A stretch of DNA of 64,000 nucleotides from the NCBI RefSeq assembly GCF_024699965.1, contig NZ_JAJOMZ010000004.1, positions 3,256,001-3,320,000 of the forward strand, given 5' to 3'. The position numbers and the translations under genes are program-made. This stretch comes from Flavobacterium sp. J372. Lineage in GTDB: Bacteria > Bacteroidota > Bacteroidia > Flavobacteriales > Flavobacteriaceae. Positions 47,541-56,276 of this stretch are shown here, piece by piece (within the stretch, counting starts at the first letter, position 1; each line of letters opens with the position of its first letter). Below the pieces are notes generated by a model, which had not been told where the DNA came from, did not search any database, and was given only the letters and a program-made list of their open reading frames with translations.

Positions 47541-48096
47541 GATGTTGAAGTTTACGGTTATACAGTTTCTTGATCGGTTCCGAAAAGGCTCGGGCCTGAA
47601 AATTTATCTGAAAGTTCTTTTTGCGCTTACGGATGGTTTCTGCCTGTTCGGGATAGTCGGCAGGGTTAGGCACTTTTGACCATGCCTCACGAAATTTTCC
47701 TTCTTTTTCAAGCTCGTCAGCTTTCGCCATTGCTTCTCTGAATTTCTTTTCCTTTTCTTCTTTAACTTTCTTTTCCCTATCTGCTTTTTCTTTTTCCATT
47801 GCGGAGTTCTTTTTGGCTTCTTCCAGTTGCTTCATAAAGCCTTCCATATCCACCATCAAGCCCGATGCGGTTTCGATGGGTACGGTAATCTTCTCAAAGA
47901 AACCTTCGTCAAGTTCTTGGGAAGTTCCACGGAGATTAAGGGGCGGAATGCTATTCTTCGCCTTATCCCCGCAGGTATCGTTTTGAAGCATTACCGCTAC
48001 AATTAAATTACCTTCTGCCCCTTTTGAAATGGTCAGGTGTAAATCGCCTGTGATTTCCATCTGTGCTATCTGATTAAAAAAATTAGTTGTTGCCAT
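47500..48096 (-). CDS. PRTRC system protein E
   Basis: 198 residues. The N-terminal region (FFNQIAQMEITGDLHLTISK, NSIPPLNLRGTSQELDEGFF) matches PRTRC protein E. The middle is a long charged coiled coil (KKNSAMEKEKADREKKVKEE). The last 15 residues overlap the protein C gene. Confidence 0.88.
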   Translation of the reverse strand: MATTNFFNQIAQMEITGDLHLTISKGAEGNLIVAVMLQNDTCGDKAKNSIPPLNLRGTSQELDEGFFEKITVPIETASGLMVDMEGFMKQLEEAKKNSAMEKEKADREKKVKEEKEKKFREAMAKADELEKEGKFREAWSKVPNPADYPEQAETIRKRKKNFQINFQARAFSEPIKKLYNRKLQHHVISHAIRTSIYT

Positions 48097-48103
48097 GATA
48101 TTT

Positions 48104-48310
48104 TTATTTACTATTATTTTGGATACCTACCAGTTTCTCATATAAATCCTGCCAATAGGCTCGCCTTCGCTTATCAAAGTCAGAGTAAATGCAGTCTTCG
48201 TATCAGTATTCCTTATATTGGAAGCATTGACTTATCGCTTCAGTAAGGTCAGTCACCTCGATTGGGCAACCGTGCAAATCTGTTACTGTCATTGCGGTAC
48301 CTTTCATCAT
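48104..48310 (-). pseudogene. Small PRTRC-region gene with an in-frame TGA
   Basis: An ATG at 48308-48310 overlaps the stop of the upstream gene (ATGA). The frame gives MTVTDLHGCPIEVTDLTEAI, meets TGA at codon 36, and continues in the same frame as YEDCIYSDFDKRRRAYWQDL to a TAA at 48104-48106. The full frame is 68 residues. The C-terminal half is as well preserved as the first, so the stop looks recent, is an error, or is read through. Function unknown. Confidence 0.65.
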
Positions 48311-48804
48311 TTGTGCTTATTAATCCTTCGCTCAAGCAAGGTTTCTAAAATCTCGCAATCGCTTTCATAAGTTTCGCCCTCAAAATGATACGTGTCGGTG
48401 TCCTCGTCAAATTGATACGTGTCAAAATCTTCGTTTTCCAAATAGATGTCGGTAAGTTCCCCTCCTTCGTAGGTTGCCCTGCCATAGACAAGATTGCCAC
48501 TTTCTTCGTAGTCCACTACAAAATTGACTTTATAGTGGTCGGCAATCTGTTCCAATATTTCAAGGTTTGGCGACCACCTTGTTTGATACTGGAATTCGCC
48601 TGTATCGCCCTCATTCCAATAGATATCAAAGAAGTATCCCGTATCAATCGTAGTAAAGTCGGGAAGCTGTCCCATCTGTTCCTTATCCTCCTTTTCAGCC
48701 ATCCTTTCAAATAGCTTTTGTATTTTTTTTGATTGTTTCAGGTTTCCCCTGAAAAGCAACCGTATTACTGCACATATTTGCCATAACTTTTGATTTAAAG
48801 GCAA
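48307..48804 (-). CDS. Hypothetical protein of the PRTRC operon
   Basis: 165 residues, strongly acidic, with many Asp, Glu and Tyr (SNLEILEQIADHYKV-like region and repeated DTYQFDEDTDTYHFEGE). An alternative start about 30 codons downstream would begin at MAEKEDKEQMGQLPDFTTID, which fits better because the first 34 residues are basic and unlike the rest. No family with known function. It lies between DUF932 and the small broken gene. Confidence 0.6.
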   Translation of the reverse strand: MPLNQKLWQICAVIRLLFRGNLKQSKKIQKLFERMAEKEDKEQMGQLPDFTTIDTGYFFDIYWNEGDTGEFQYQTRWSPNLEILEQIADHYKVNFVVDYEESGNLVYGRATYEGGELTDIYLENEDFDTYQFDEDTDTYHFEGETYESDCEILETLLERRINKHK

Positions 48805-48837
48805 CCGCCCGTTACAGGCGGTCGCCTGTGGTTACCC

Positions 48838-49911
48838 TTAATTGAAATTGAATACGTCCGTCCCGATTTTTTGGAATGAGGTACAGAGTTCAAAAGCCTT
48901 TTGCGATTTCATCTGCGCAGTACCGCCCATCACAATGGATTGCAGTTTGGCTTCATCACTTTTGTAGCTTCTCACGTTCTGATAGTAGCCCGTCACGGCA
49001 TTGTATGCCCCAAACAATGTTCCTTTGGTAGTGTCCATTTGTTGGGTGTCGCTCATCATAGCGTAGGCAAAAGCATCTTCTACCGTGTTTTTAAAGACAG
49101 TCGAAAGTTCATCTTCAGCCCCTTTTTTGAGCAGGTCAAATGTTTCCGAATTAGGGCAAAGCGCAAGCTGTATCAGTTTTTTCACTTCGCTGTCCGATAC
49201 TTTTACTTTTGTCCAGTTGTTGAAAATGTCCTGCAATTGGTCGCTCAGGTTGTTCGCCAAACCCATGACTTTGTGGGCGTTCTCCAAACGTTGCTTAGCC
49301 CCTGAAGTGTGCTTGATGCGTACTACATTGCTCATACTGCGGAGCGATGCGTTCAGGGTATTTTGGCATACAATCCTAATGGGTGTAAATGCAGCTGTTA
49401 TACTTCCGCTGCCATCGTGCGAGGTGGTCAGGAAGATGTATTTTTCAGTAACGTCTTCGCCTTTTCCTACTCGGATATAGTCTGGAAATTTAGCGGTTAT
49501 AAAAATGCGCTCTCCATTTCCCAAAGCTCCTGCAGTCTCGTACAGAATGCCATCGCCACCGCCTACAATCGCATCAAAAAATGCGAAGGCATCACGGTTC
49601 TGGACGATGTGATAGTCTTTTCCCACTACGCCCAACACGGCGTTGTTGTCTCCTCGGATGTTAGCAAAATAGTTTGGCACTATGATTTCCTTATCCCTGA
49701 TTTCCATAGTATCTTCAGTTTCGATAATACCCGTTCCTGTGGTGTACAGCGGTGCTTTAATTACTTCGTAATCCAGTCCTGCGTGCCTGATGGCTTCCTC
49801 GCTTGTCGGATATTCCTGAACGGTTTGCCCCAATCCGTGCCATGCTTTTTCCTGTACGCTAAAAAAGCTGTACTTTCCTGTCCTCTCGTTGAAATTCAAA
49901 TTATGTCCCAT
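48838..49911 (-). CDS. DUF932 phage/plasmid-like protein
   Basis: 357 residues. The N-terminus HNLNFNERTGKYSFFSVQEK then AWHGLGQTVQEYPTSEEA and the middle TAAFTPIRIVCQNTLNASLR match DUF932 (phage/plasmid-like protein TIGR03299). These proteins occur on phages and plasmids next to SSB or recombination genes; function is unproven but DNA-related. It lies 28 bases after the SSB stop. Confidence 0.9.
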   Translation of the reverse strand: MGHNLNFNERTGKYSFFSVQEKAWHGLGQTVQEYPTSEEAIRHAGLDYEVIKAPLYTTGTGIIETEDTMEIRDKEIIVPNYFANIRGDNNAVLGVVGKDYHIVQNRDAFAFFDAIVGGGDGILYETAGALGNGERIFITAKFPDYIRVGKGEDVTEKYIFLTTSHDGSGSITAAFTPIRIVCQNTLNASLRSMSNVVRIKHTSGAKQRLENAHKVMGLANNLSDQLQDIFNNWTKVKVSDSEVKKLIQLALCPNSETFDLLKKGAEDELSTVFKNTVEDAFAYAMMSDTQQMDTTKGTLFGAYNAVTGYYQNVRSYKSDEAKLQSIVMGGTAQMKSQKAFELCTSFQKIGTDVFNFN

Positions 49912-49939
49912 GATATTGAAATTTTAATGTTGATGAATG

Positions 49940-50341
49940 TTAGAATGGTAGGTCATCGTTACCGCTTACGGTTTCGTAGGTTGCGACTTCGATATTTTCC
50001 GCTTCGCGTTCAGGCTCTGCCGTTTCGGCTTTCTTTACCCCGAGATGCAGTTTTATTCGGGCTGTATTAAAATTAAGCCCTGCGTGAGCCTCACCATTTT
50101 TGCCTATCCAAGACTTGGCGCTTACCCTGCCTGTCAGTTCCACGAGCGTGCCTTTTGTGAGTATCTTGGCAACCTTCGCACTTAGCCAATAGGCGCAGTC
50201 GAAGTAGGTGGTTTGCTCTACACGTTCGCCCTGTTTGTTGCGGTAGCTCTCGTTTGTCGCTATTGAAAAATTTACTACCTCTTTGCTGTTTGACAGTGTA
50301 CGCACCTGCGCATCTGCTGTCAGTCTTCCGATGATGTTCAT
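49940..50341 (-). CDS. ssb: Single-stranded DNA-binding protein
   Basis: 133 residues with the OB fold of SSB: MNIIGRLTADAQVRTLSNSK, then VVNFSIATNESYRNKQGERV, YFDCAYWLSAKVAKILTKGT and LVELTGRVSAKSWIGKNGEA. The C-terminus ends in ...SGNDDLPF, the acidic tip with aromatic end that recruits partner proteins. It would protect transferred single strands. First gene of the PRTRC operon on the minus strand. Confidence 0.93.
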   Translation of the reverse strand: MNIIGRLTADAQVRTLSNSKEVVNFSIATNESYRNKQGERVEQTTYFDCAYWLSAKVAKILTKGTLVELTGRVSAKSWIGKNGEAHAGLNFNTARIKLHLGVKKAETAEPEREAENIEVATYETVSGNDDLPF

Positions 50342-50761
50342 GATTTCTGAAATTTTGAAGTTTTACTTTTTTTAAATTTTTATTTATTCGGCAATGAGAG
50401 GAGGAGCTGTTTTGTTTCACTCTGTTGCCGGTTGTAATACTATTGATCTTCATTTCTGACATTTTTTTTATTCGTTTAAAGAGCCGGAGTATGCTATGTT
50501 TCGTTTCATGAGCATAAAAAGGTGAGTGTTTAGCAGGCGCGGGGTTTTGCCATAAAATACTACCCGAAGGGCTGGAGATTTTTTGACAAACCGAAGGCTT
50601 GACCTTGCGCATGCGTTAAGGACACGGAGTTACCTTTGCTCCTGAAATGAGACAGAAGCATACAGGCATTTAAGGCTGGGTGAAAAGGGAAGTAACGAAA
50701 GCTGTATTGAAAAGCGCAACTGTAAAAAGTACTGATCACAATTCTTCAATGTAAGGTTAAC

Positions 50762-50791
50762 TTGATTACTGAATATATTTTTGTACCTTTG
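50762..50791 (+). promoter_or_regulatory. Promoter candidate in front of repeat R1
   Basis: TTG (50762-50764), a 19-base gap, then TACCTTTG (50784-50791), matching the Bacteroidetes consensus (TTTG/TTG, 19-21 bases, TAnnTTTG). Transcription would run through repeat R1. Repeat R3 has TATATTTG at the matching place (61894-61901). Confidence 0.55.
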
Positions 50792-50985
50792 TAATCAGTT
50801 CATTAGAATTGTGTACTATAAAGAGGTCGCTATCTTGTGGATAACGATTTAGATACTATTAGGAATAGAAGGATAATACTAAATTTGTGGCGCATTCATG
50901 GCGCAGCAAGTTTAGTATACATAAAAGCTTAGCAAAAATTGCGAGTTTAAGATGGCAAGTTTCAATCCCTTCCCCTCTGCTATCT
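50784..50985 (+). repeat. Repeat R1: about 200-base element with tRNA-like 3' end
   Basis: Aligns with R3 (61894-62085) over its length, and partly with R2 (53425-53525). Shared features are the -7 box, GAATTGTGTAC, a hairpin with loop ATCTTGTGG (AGGTCG 50824-50829 with CGATTT 50845-50850), the block TTTGTGGCGCATTCATGGCG inside a CTAAA/TTTAG stem (50879-50915), and an end TTTCAATCCCTTCC...CTCTGC like the T-arm and 3' end of a tRNA. It may be an attachment-site remnant or an RNA. Confidence 0.6.
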
Positions 50986-51028
50986 TTTCAGGGCAAAACT
51001 CTTTCAATTATAATGAAATTTTTAAAGC

Positions 51029-52193
51029 TTAAATTACATTATTTATTTGGTCGTATTCTTCGATGGTCTTATAACCTAAAAAAGAATGCCTCCGTTTTTT
51101 ATTGTACCAATTTTCAATGTATTCATATACTTCCGCTCTTAACTGGTTTCTGGTCAATAGCGTACTTCCATTAAGTAATTCCAACTTAAAAGACCTGAAA
51201 AAACTTTCGCAGACCGCATTATCATTATGGTTTTGTTTGCGGCTCATACTCTGCCTGACAAACTTGTGAGCATTTAAAGCCTTACAGAAAATCTTATTTG
51301 CATATTGAACCCCTTTATCGGAATGAAAAATCAAATCCTTCGTGATTTTTCTGTTTTTAACCGCCATTTCCCAAGCAGGCAAAGTAGTTTCTTTAGTTGT
51401 CATTCCATTACTTAGATTCCATCCAATAATTTTTCTATCAAACAAGTCCATAATAATAGTTAGATATACGAAACCTCTTACCGTTTGGATATATGTGATG
51501 TCTGAAACCCATGCCTTGGCGGGCGCATCAACTGTAAATTGCCTGTTTAGAACATTAGGAAATGTATAATGGTTGTGATTTGAATCGGTGGTCGGCTTAT
51601 ACTTCCTCTTGGTTTTACAACGTAGGCCAAGCATTCTCATATAACTGGTAACCTGCGCACTCTGTATCTTAAATCCCCGCTTGTGAAGCTCTTTTGTAAT
51701 TTTTCTGCATCCATAAGTTTGCTTATGTTCATTAAATATGGAGACAATCTCTTGTTTGAGTAAAATTATTCGGGATTCTGTATCCGATAATTCCTGTTTC
51801 TTCCTGCGGTAATAGGTAGTTCTCGACACGCCCAATACCGCACACATTTTTAAAATTGAAAATTTACCTTTATTTTCTTCAATGAATTGTTTGGTTGCTA
51901 TTTTTCCCTGAGTAACAGATCCGGTGCCTCGCTTTAAAATTTCCAGAGCAACTTCTGAGTCTTTAATTTTATTTTCGAGTTCAGTAATTACAGATTGGTT
52001 GGGTGTTAATTTTAAATAACCTGTCCCGCAGAAACTTCCTGCCCCATATTTTTCAAAATCCTGCCGCCATCTGTTCAGGCAACTCGGTGTAATTCCGAGT
52101 TCTCGTTCAATAACGACAATTTGTCCCTTGCCTCGTTCATAACTTAATTTAACAGCATGCTCCTTAAAAGCACGGTCATATTTTTTTTATCAT
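51029..52193 (-). mobile_element. IS3-family transposase, single frame, start region shifted by one base
   Basis: About 387 residues. The open frame from the DDE half (MCAVLGVSRTTYYRRKKQEL) continues upstream without a stop into the HTH half (YDRAFKEHAVKLSYERGKGQ) up to 52180. The ATG at 52191-52193 joins it if one A is removed from the A8 run at 52181-52188. The DDE residues are present: AWVSDITYI, FHSDKGVQY and DNAVCESFF. Normal IS3 elements make OrfAB by frameshift; here orfA and orfB are one frame. It abuts the truncated end of the second IS3 transposase, so it probably inserted there. Confidence 0.88.
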
Positions 52194-52223
52194 CTGAAAG
52201 GTGTTGATTTATACCCTATAAGT

Positions 52224-53322
52224 TTATTTGGAGCAATTTCTGGAGGAGGCTATCAATGCTTCTTCAATTTGTTTTTTTGTCACAGGATCGTCTGATTGTA
52301 CAAGTTCAGACTTAAGGGAGGTAAAAAAGTTCCTTGGTATAGCATTATCTAAATAATTTCCCTTCCGGCTCATACTGCGCTTAATACATTTATATGAGGC
52401 TAGTTTACGGGTAAATGCTTTATTCGCATACTGTGGTCCTCTGTCTGAATGGAATAGTAATTCTTTCTCTATTGTACGACCCTGAACGGCCATTTCCCAA
52501 GCTGGCATCGACGTTTCTTTTATCGTTAGTCTGTCGCTGAGGCTCCATCCAATAATGTTCCGGTCATATAAGTCCATGATAATTGTTAGGAATAAAAGTC
52601 CTGTTACTGTTTGAATGCTCGTTATAGCCGAGACCCAAACCTGATCAGGTTTTTCAGCGTTAAATTGCCGGTTTAGAATGTTAGGAAAAATACAGGGATT
52701 GTAAGGAATAAATGGTGAACTATACTTGGATTTATTGCTGGTGCTTAGCTTACTCACAAGGCCTAATTTTTTCATGTAAAAAGGTAACCTGAGCCGGTGA
52801 TAATTTAATGCCCCGGCTTTTTAATTCTTCCGAAATTCTTATATTGCCATAGCGCTGTTTGTACTCATAAAATATTGCAGTTACTTCTTGTTCCAATATA
52901 AGACTCTGTCGTTGCCTTGGAGATTTTGCCTGGCTTTTCCATTTATGATAGGTTCCTGTCAATATTCCTAATGCTTTACACATTTTCCATAATGGGTACC
53001 TGTCCAGATTGTCCTCAATAAAGTGGAAGATCATAGGTTTCCCCGCAGCGATATGCTCATTTGCGTTCTTAAAAATTTCAATTTGAAGTTTCAATTCTTC
53101 CAGTTTTTTTTTAAGGTCGAAAATTCTTTTTTGTTCGGGGTTTTTAAAATAACCACTTCCGCAAAAACTTCCCGTTCCAAATTCTTGGAGTTCCTTTTGC
53201 CAGCTGTATATATTTGAAGATGGTATACCTAACTCTTTTGAAACTTTATGGAGACCTCTTTCAACCCCTAATTTGACGGCGTTAAATTTAAAATTACGGT
53301 CGTACGTTTTACGTTTTTTCAT
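52224..53322 (-). mobile_element. IS3-family transposase remnant, catalytically dead
   Basis: Two frames (53322-52750 and 52775-52224) rejoin by removing one base from the A5 run at 52778-52782 (...AQVTFYMKKLGLVSK...). The HTH half begins KKRKTYDRNFKFNAVKLGVE. In the DDE half the first Asp is replaced (VWVSAITSIQ instead of VWVSDITYI) and the Glu position is changed (DNAIPRNFF instead of DNAxxESFF); FHSDRGPQY is kept. The C-terminus is cut after ...KKQIEEALIAS, where the other IS3 element begins. Confidence 0.85.
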
Positions 53323-53424
53323 TTATAGAGACGTGGATTGGCAGTTGAATATTAAGCCCAGATTTTTTAAATGTATTGAATTGTTTACTAAAAACTTGTC
53401 TTGCAAGACGAAATTTTATATATA

Positions 53425-53525
53425 CCAATGGAATTTAAATATGTGGTGCATTTATGATGCTGTAACAATCGAATTTGAAAGGCTATTTAAGGTGCATTAA
53501 ATAAATGCAGGTTCGAATATTTTCC
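53425..53525 (+). repeat. Repeat R2: degenerate copy of the R1/R3 element
   Basis: Shares ATATGTGGTGCATTTATGAT with the TTTGTGG..CATT..TGG block of R1 and R3, and GCAGGTTCGAATATTTTCCC with their tRNA-like ends. A perfect 12-base palindrome GTCTTGCAAGAC (53398-53409) lies just upstream. More diverged than R1 and R3. Confidence 0.45.
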
Positions 53526-53614
53526 CATTCTAAGCAACTCTGAATATGAAATTATTCACTTTGTTTTCTAAAAAGTTATAGATTTGGGTTTATATAAAAT
53601 CTAACACAATACTT

Positions 53615-54082
53615 ATGGATATTCGGAGGCCGTATCTACAGGAAGGTAGATTAGCTGATATAATTGCTTTGATTCAAGTTTTGGCACTAGACAAAAGGGG
53701 GCATCGAGGAGAAAATGGTTTGAGAGAAGAGCTGAATGGCAAACCAAAATCTGCTGAATCATGGACTAACATCGCAATCTCTCACCCAGAATTTTTTAGA
53801 GCAGATCAGACTGTCGAATATGGGATTTCGCTGATAGCGAGGCATGTTATTGATAGAAATGAAAAGGGAGTACGTGATGTCCCACTAGAATTAATAAAAA
53901 AACTGATTGAAATTGCAATAGAATTACATGACCGTCAAAAGGAGCGGGCTGATCGTTGGAAAATTTGGCTGCCGGTAATTGTCGTAATAGTTGCGGGCCT
54001 AATAAACGTCATAGTAACTATTTCAACATCTGACAACAGGGCCGATAAAAAAGATTCCTGTAAGATAGAAGCCTCCGAATAA
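53615..54082 (+). CDS. Hypothetical protein with a C-terminal membrane anchor
   Basis: 155 residues. The N-terminal 110 residues look globular and helical (LADIIALIQVLALDKRGHRG, ELIKKLIEIAIELHDRQKE), with a SHPEFFR segment reminiscent of small HTH-like or effector-associated folds. One transmembrane helix follows (WLPVIVVIVAGLINVIVTIS), then a short charged tail. I do not recognise the family. It ends one base before the convergent PfkB gene stop, so it is tightly packed against the PRTase operon and may belong to the same cargo, for example as a membrane-acting effector. This is inference only. Confidence 0.5.
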   Translation: MDIRRPYLQEGRLADIIALIQVLALDKRGHRGENGLREELNGKPKSAESWTNIAISHPEFFRADQTVEYGISLIARHVIDRNEKGVRDVPLELIKKLIEIAIELHDRQKERADRWKIWLPVIVVIVAGLINVIVTISTSDNRADKKDSCKIEASE

Positions 54083-55132
54083 CTATAAAATGGATTCGAA
54101 ACAGAAGTCATTGATAGTTAGAATATCAATATGCGAGCTATGGATATTGGTCTTGTAAGAAATATTATGCAATATGCAATCTACCATAGTAGTAACAGAC
54201 TTCAGATCCAGATTGTACATGGCACCCCGAGCACCATCATATAGACAATTAATAGCACCTAAAATTTGTCCGATTTTTAGAGATTGTTGAATTTCTTCCG
54301 TACTTGCATTATAAAACGAATTCGCACCATCAAATGCTAGTTCGTTTATAATTCCTGCGGTACACCAGTCTCCGGCTCCTGCACTATCGGTCCAATTATC
54401 TAACTTATATGCTGGATTATACATCCATTTATTATTGTTTCTATTCTTAATTCTAAATCTCAGCCCATCTTCACCTAATGTTTCAATTTCCAAAGGAGCA
54501 TTTGGTTCGGGATATAAGGTTTCGTAGTTTGAAATCCTGTCTTTGGAAAATTTTACAATGTCTGAAATCGACAGGCATTCCTTAAATTGCTTATTATCGA
54601 CAATCGAAGAGGGTTCAAATACAATGACAGCGCCTAAACCTTTATAATATTTAGCTAACTCAATGGATGATCTGTTGACTCTGTCGAAGTAAAACGCATT
54701 GCATGATCTCTTTTTAGAAATTATGTCTTTCACGGACGATGCTAACACTGGCTTGTAAGACGGTAGCCATATGTTGGTTTGAGGTATTTTAAATTCAAAT
54801 TTATGCTTTGGTTTTCCATCTCCATCTTTGAGAATCCTATGGATAATAATAGGTGTAACTCCATCATCAGTCATAGAAATCAACTCTGTATTGATTGAAA
54901 AATTAGCGAAATCATATAGAAGTTTTTCAGCGGCAGAGTTGTCGTTCAACCTCGCAATCGGGTTTGAAGACCAGCCTAAGAATGATAGGATTGCTAAGAC
55001 ATTACCGCATGAGCCACCTGCACATAATTTCGCAGGAGTAGATGGGCTACCATTAACGATGACGTCAAGGGCAACTAGACCTGCTCCTACAGCGATAGAT
55101 TTGTTTTGTGTGCTTTTTCTTATACTATTCAT
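54083..55132 (-). CDS. PfkB/ribokinase-family carbohydrate kinase
   Basis: 349 residues. The N-terminal signature region GAGLVALDVIVNGS and GGSCGNVLAILSFLGW match PfkB sugar kinases (GGxxaNxA pattern), and the C-terminal DSAGAGDWCTAGIINELAFD holds the anion-hole GAGD with the catalytic Asp (near residue 250). It should phosphorylate a sugar, nucleoside or sugar derivative. Last gene of the six-gene operon; its ATG lies inside the end of the previous gene (overlap 55125-55132). The substrate cannot be told; the neighbours point to phospho-ribosyl chemistry. Confidence 0.88.
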   Translation of the reverse strand: MNSIRKSTQNKSIAVGAGLVALDVIVNGSPSTPAKLCAGGSCGNVLAILSFLGWSSNPIARLNDNSAAEKLLYDFANFSINTELISMTDDGVTPIIIHRILKDGDGKPKHKFEFKIPQTNIWLPSYKPVLASSVKDIISKKRSCNAFYFDRVNRSSIELAKYYKGLGAVIVFEPSSIVDNKQFKECLSISDIVKFSKDRISNYETLYPEPNAPLEIETLGEDGLRFRIKNRNNNKWMYNPAYKLDNWTDSAGAGDWCTAGIINELAFDGANSFYNASTEEIQQSLKIGQILGAINCLYDGARGAMYNLDLKSVTTMVDCILHNISYKTNIHSSHIDILTINDFCFESIL

Positions 55133-56271
55133 GGTATGGCTCTCCAGTGAGCCAAATTACAAAAAGTTCGCTATTTTGTGCACTTTCCTCTAAAGAATTT
55201 AAATCTAAAATTTCATAATCCGGCGAATCCACATTGACAACACCCACACCAATTTTAGGTTCGTTGTTAATGGGATGATTTAAATCATAAGCAGCTAATA
55301 AAGCTCCAATGGATAATAGCTTACTTGAAAAAGTGCTAATTGCCGCTCTGCAGTCACCTAGTGATTGCATTGACTCCTTATATCTGGCAATGGTAGAGCA
55401 TATTTTTCTGTATGTATCAAATGGATTTTGTTCCGAAACATACATTATATTTTTGAGGTTCGACCAAAAGCTCTTCGAACAGCAATTTGTGATATTCGAT
55501 AATCATATTGTCACCACGACGCGGGTTCTTAGACGGGAAAGGTAATATGGGACATAATTCATCTGGGTCGATAAAGCGAAAAGCCTTGTCGATGTGTGCA
55601 TTTTTATTTTCTCCTAAAATTGGCAGCCAAATGACTGGAGAATCGTGCGACAGATCCAAGCCGCCACCAAATCCTCGGCTGTAGTCTAAATCGGTTTCAA
55701 CCTCTTTACCCTGAATGTTACCATCAAGCGCCGAATTCTCTGCAACGATTATTATAAAGTTTTTCTTAAGCTCATTTTCATCCCTATCGATAAGAAACAT
55801 TATCTTGCCTATGAGTGAAAAGTAAATACTTCTGGGTATTGAGCTTATATCAACTATTACAGTTGGATAATCTTTTATATCTTCAAATGTGGAAATAATG
55901 TTATCTGATGCCTGTCTCGAGGCAATTTTGCGTTTATTTCTCCCTTTACCTTCCCACATCTTTATAGTTTTTGTGGTAAGCTTGTTATCTCCCAAAACAC
56001 TTTTTAAAAGGTCAAGATTTGTTTCCACCAACTGTTTATAGTTGGTCGCGGACGACGTCCTGCCTTGGTCATATTCAACGAGCAAACAGTCGATTTTAGT
56101 ATCAACTTGAAGTTCTTGAATTTTTTTTATAGCGAGATTCATGCGGCTATCAAAACCTTTACCCATGATGTAAAGCGCCTGGTTCGCTTTGGGCAGGTGC
56201 TGTGAAAAAAAAGAATCAAATTCATTATTTTTAATCATCACATAGGGATCCCAGCGTAGCTTTCTTTCCAT
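55125..56271 (-). pseudogene. Unknown Rossmann-like protein of the PRTase operon, frameshifted
   Basis: Frames 56271-55417 and 55445-55125 rejoin by removing one A from the A5 run (T5 at 55450-55454 on the plus strand): ...LLVEPQNIMYVSEQNPFDTY... giving about 381 residues. The N-terminus has a strand-loop ALYIMGKGFDSRMNLAIKKI like a nucleotide-binding Rossmann start. VIVDISSIPRSIYFSLIGKI is a second conserved-looking strand-helix. The C-terminal part has FSSKLLSIGALLAAYDL and IGVGVVNVDSPDYEI. I do not know the family; it may bind a nucleotide or sugar nucleotide. As read, the two frames overlap by 29 bases and could also be two proteins. Confidence 0.6.
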
Positions 56272-56276
56272 TTACC

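Noticed and set aside
50091..50612. A 173-codon minus-strand frame overlapping ssb
   Set aside because: It is low in complexity in its own frame and overlaps the well-supported SSB gene, whose OB-fold sequence is in another frame.
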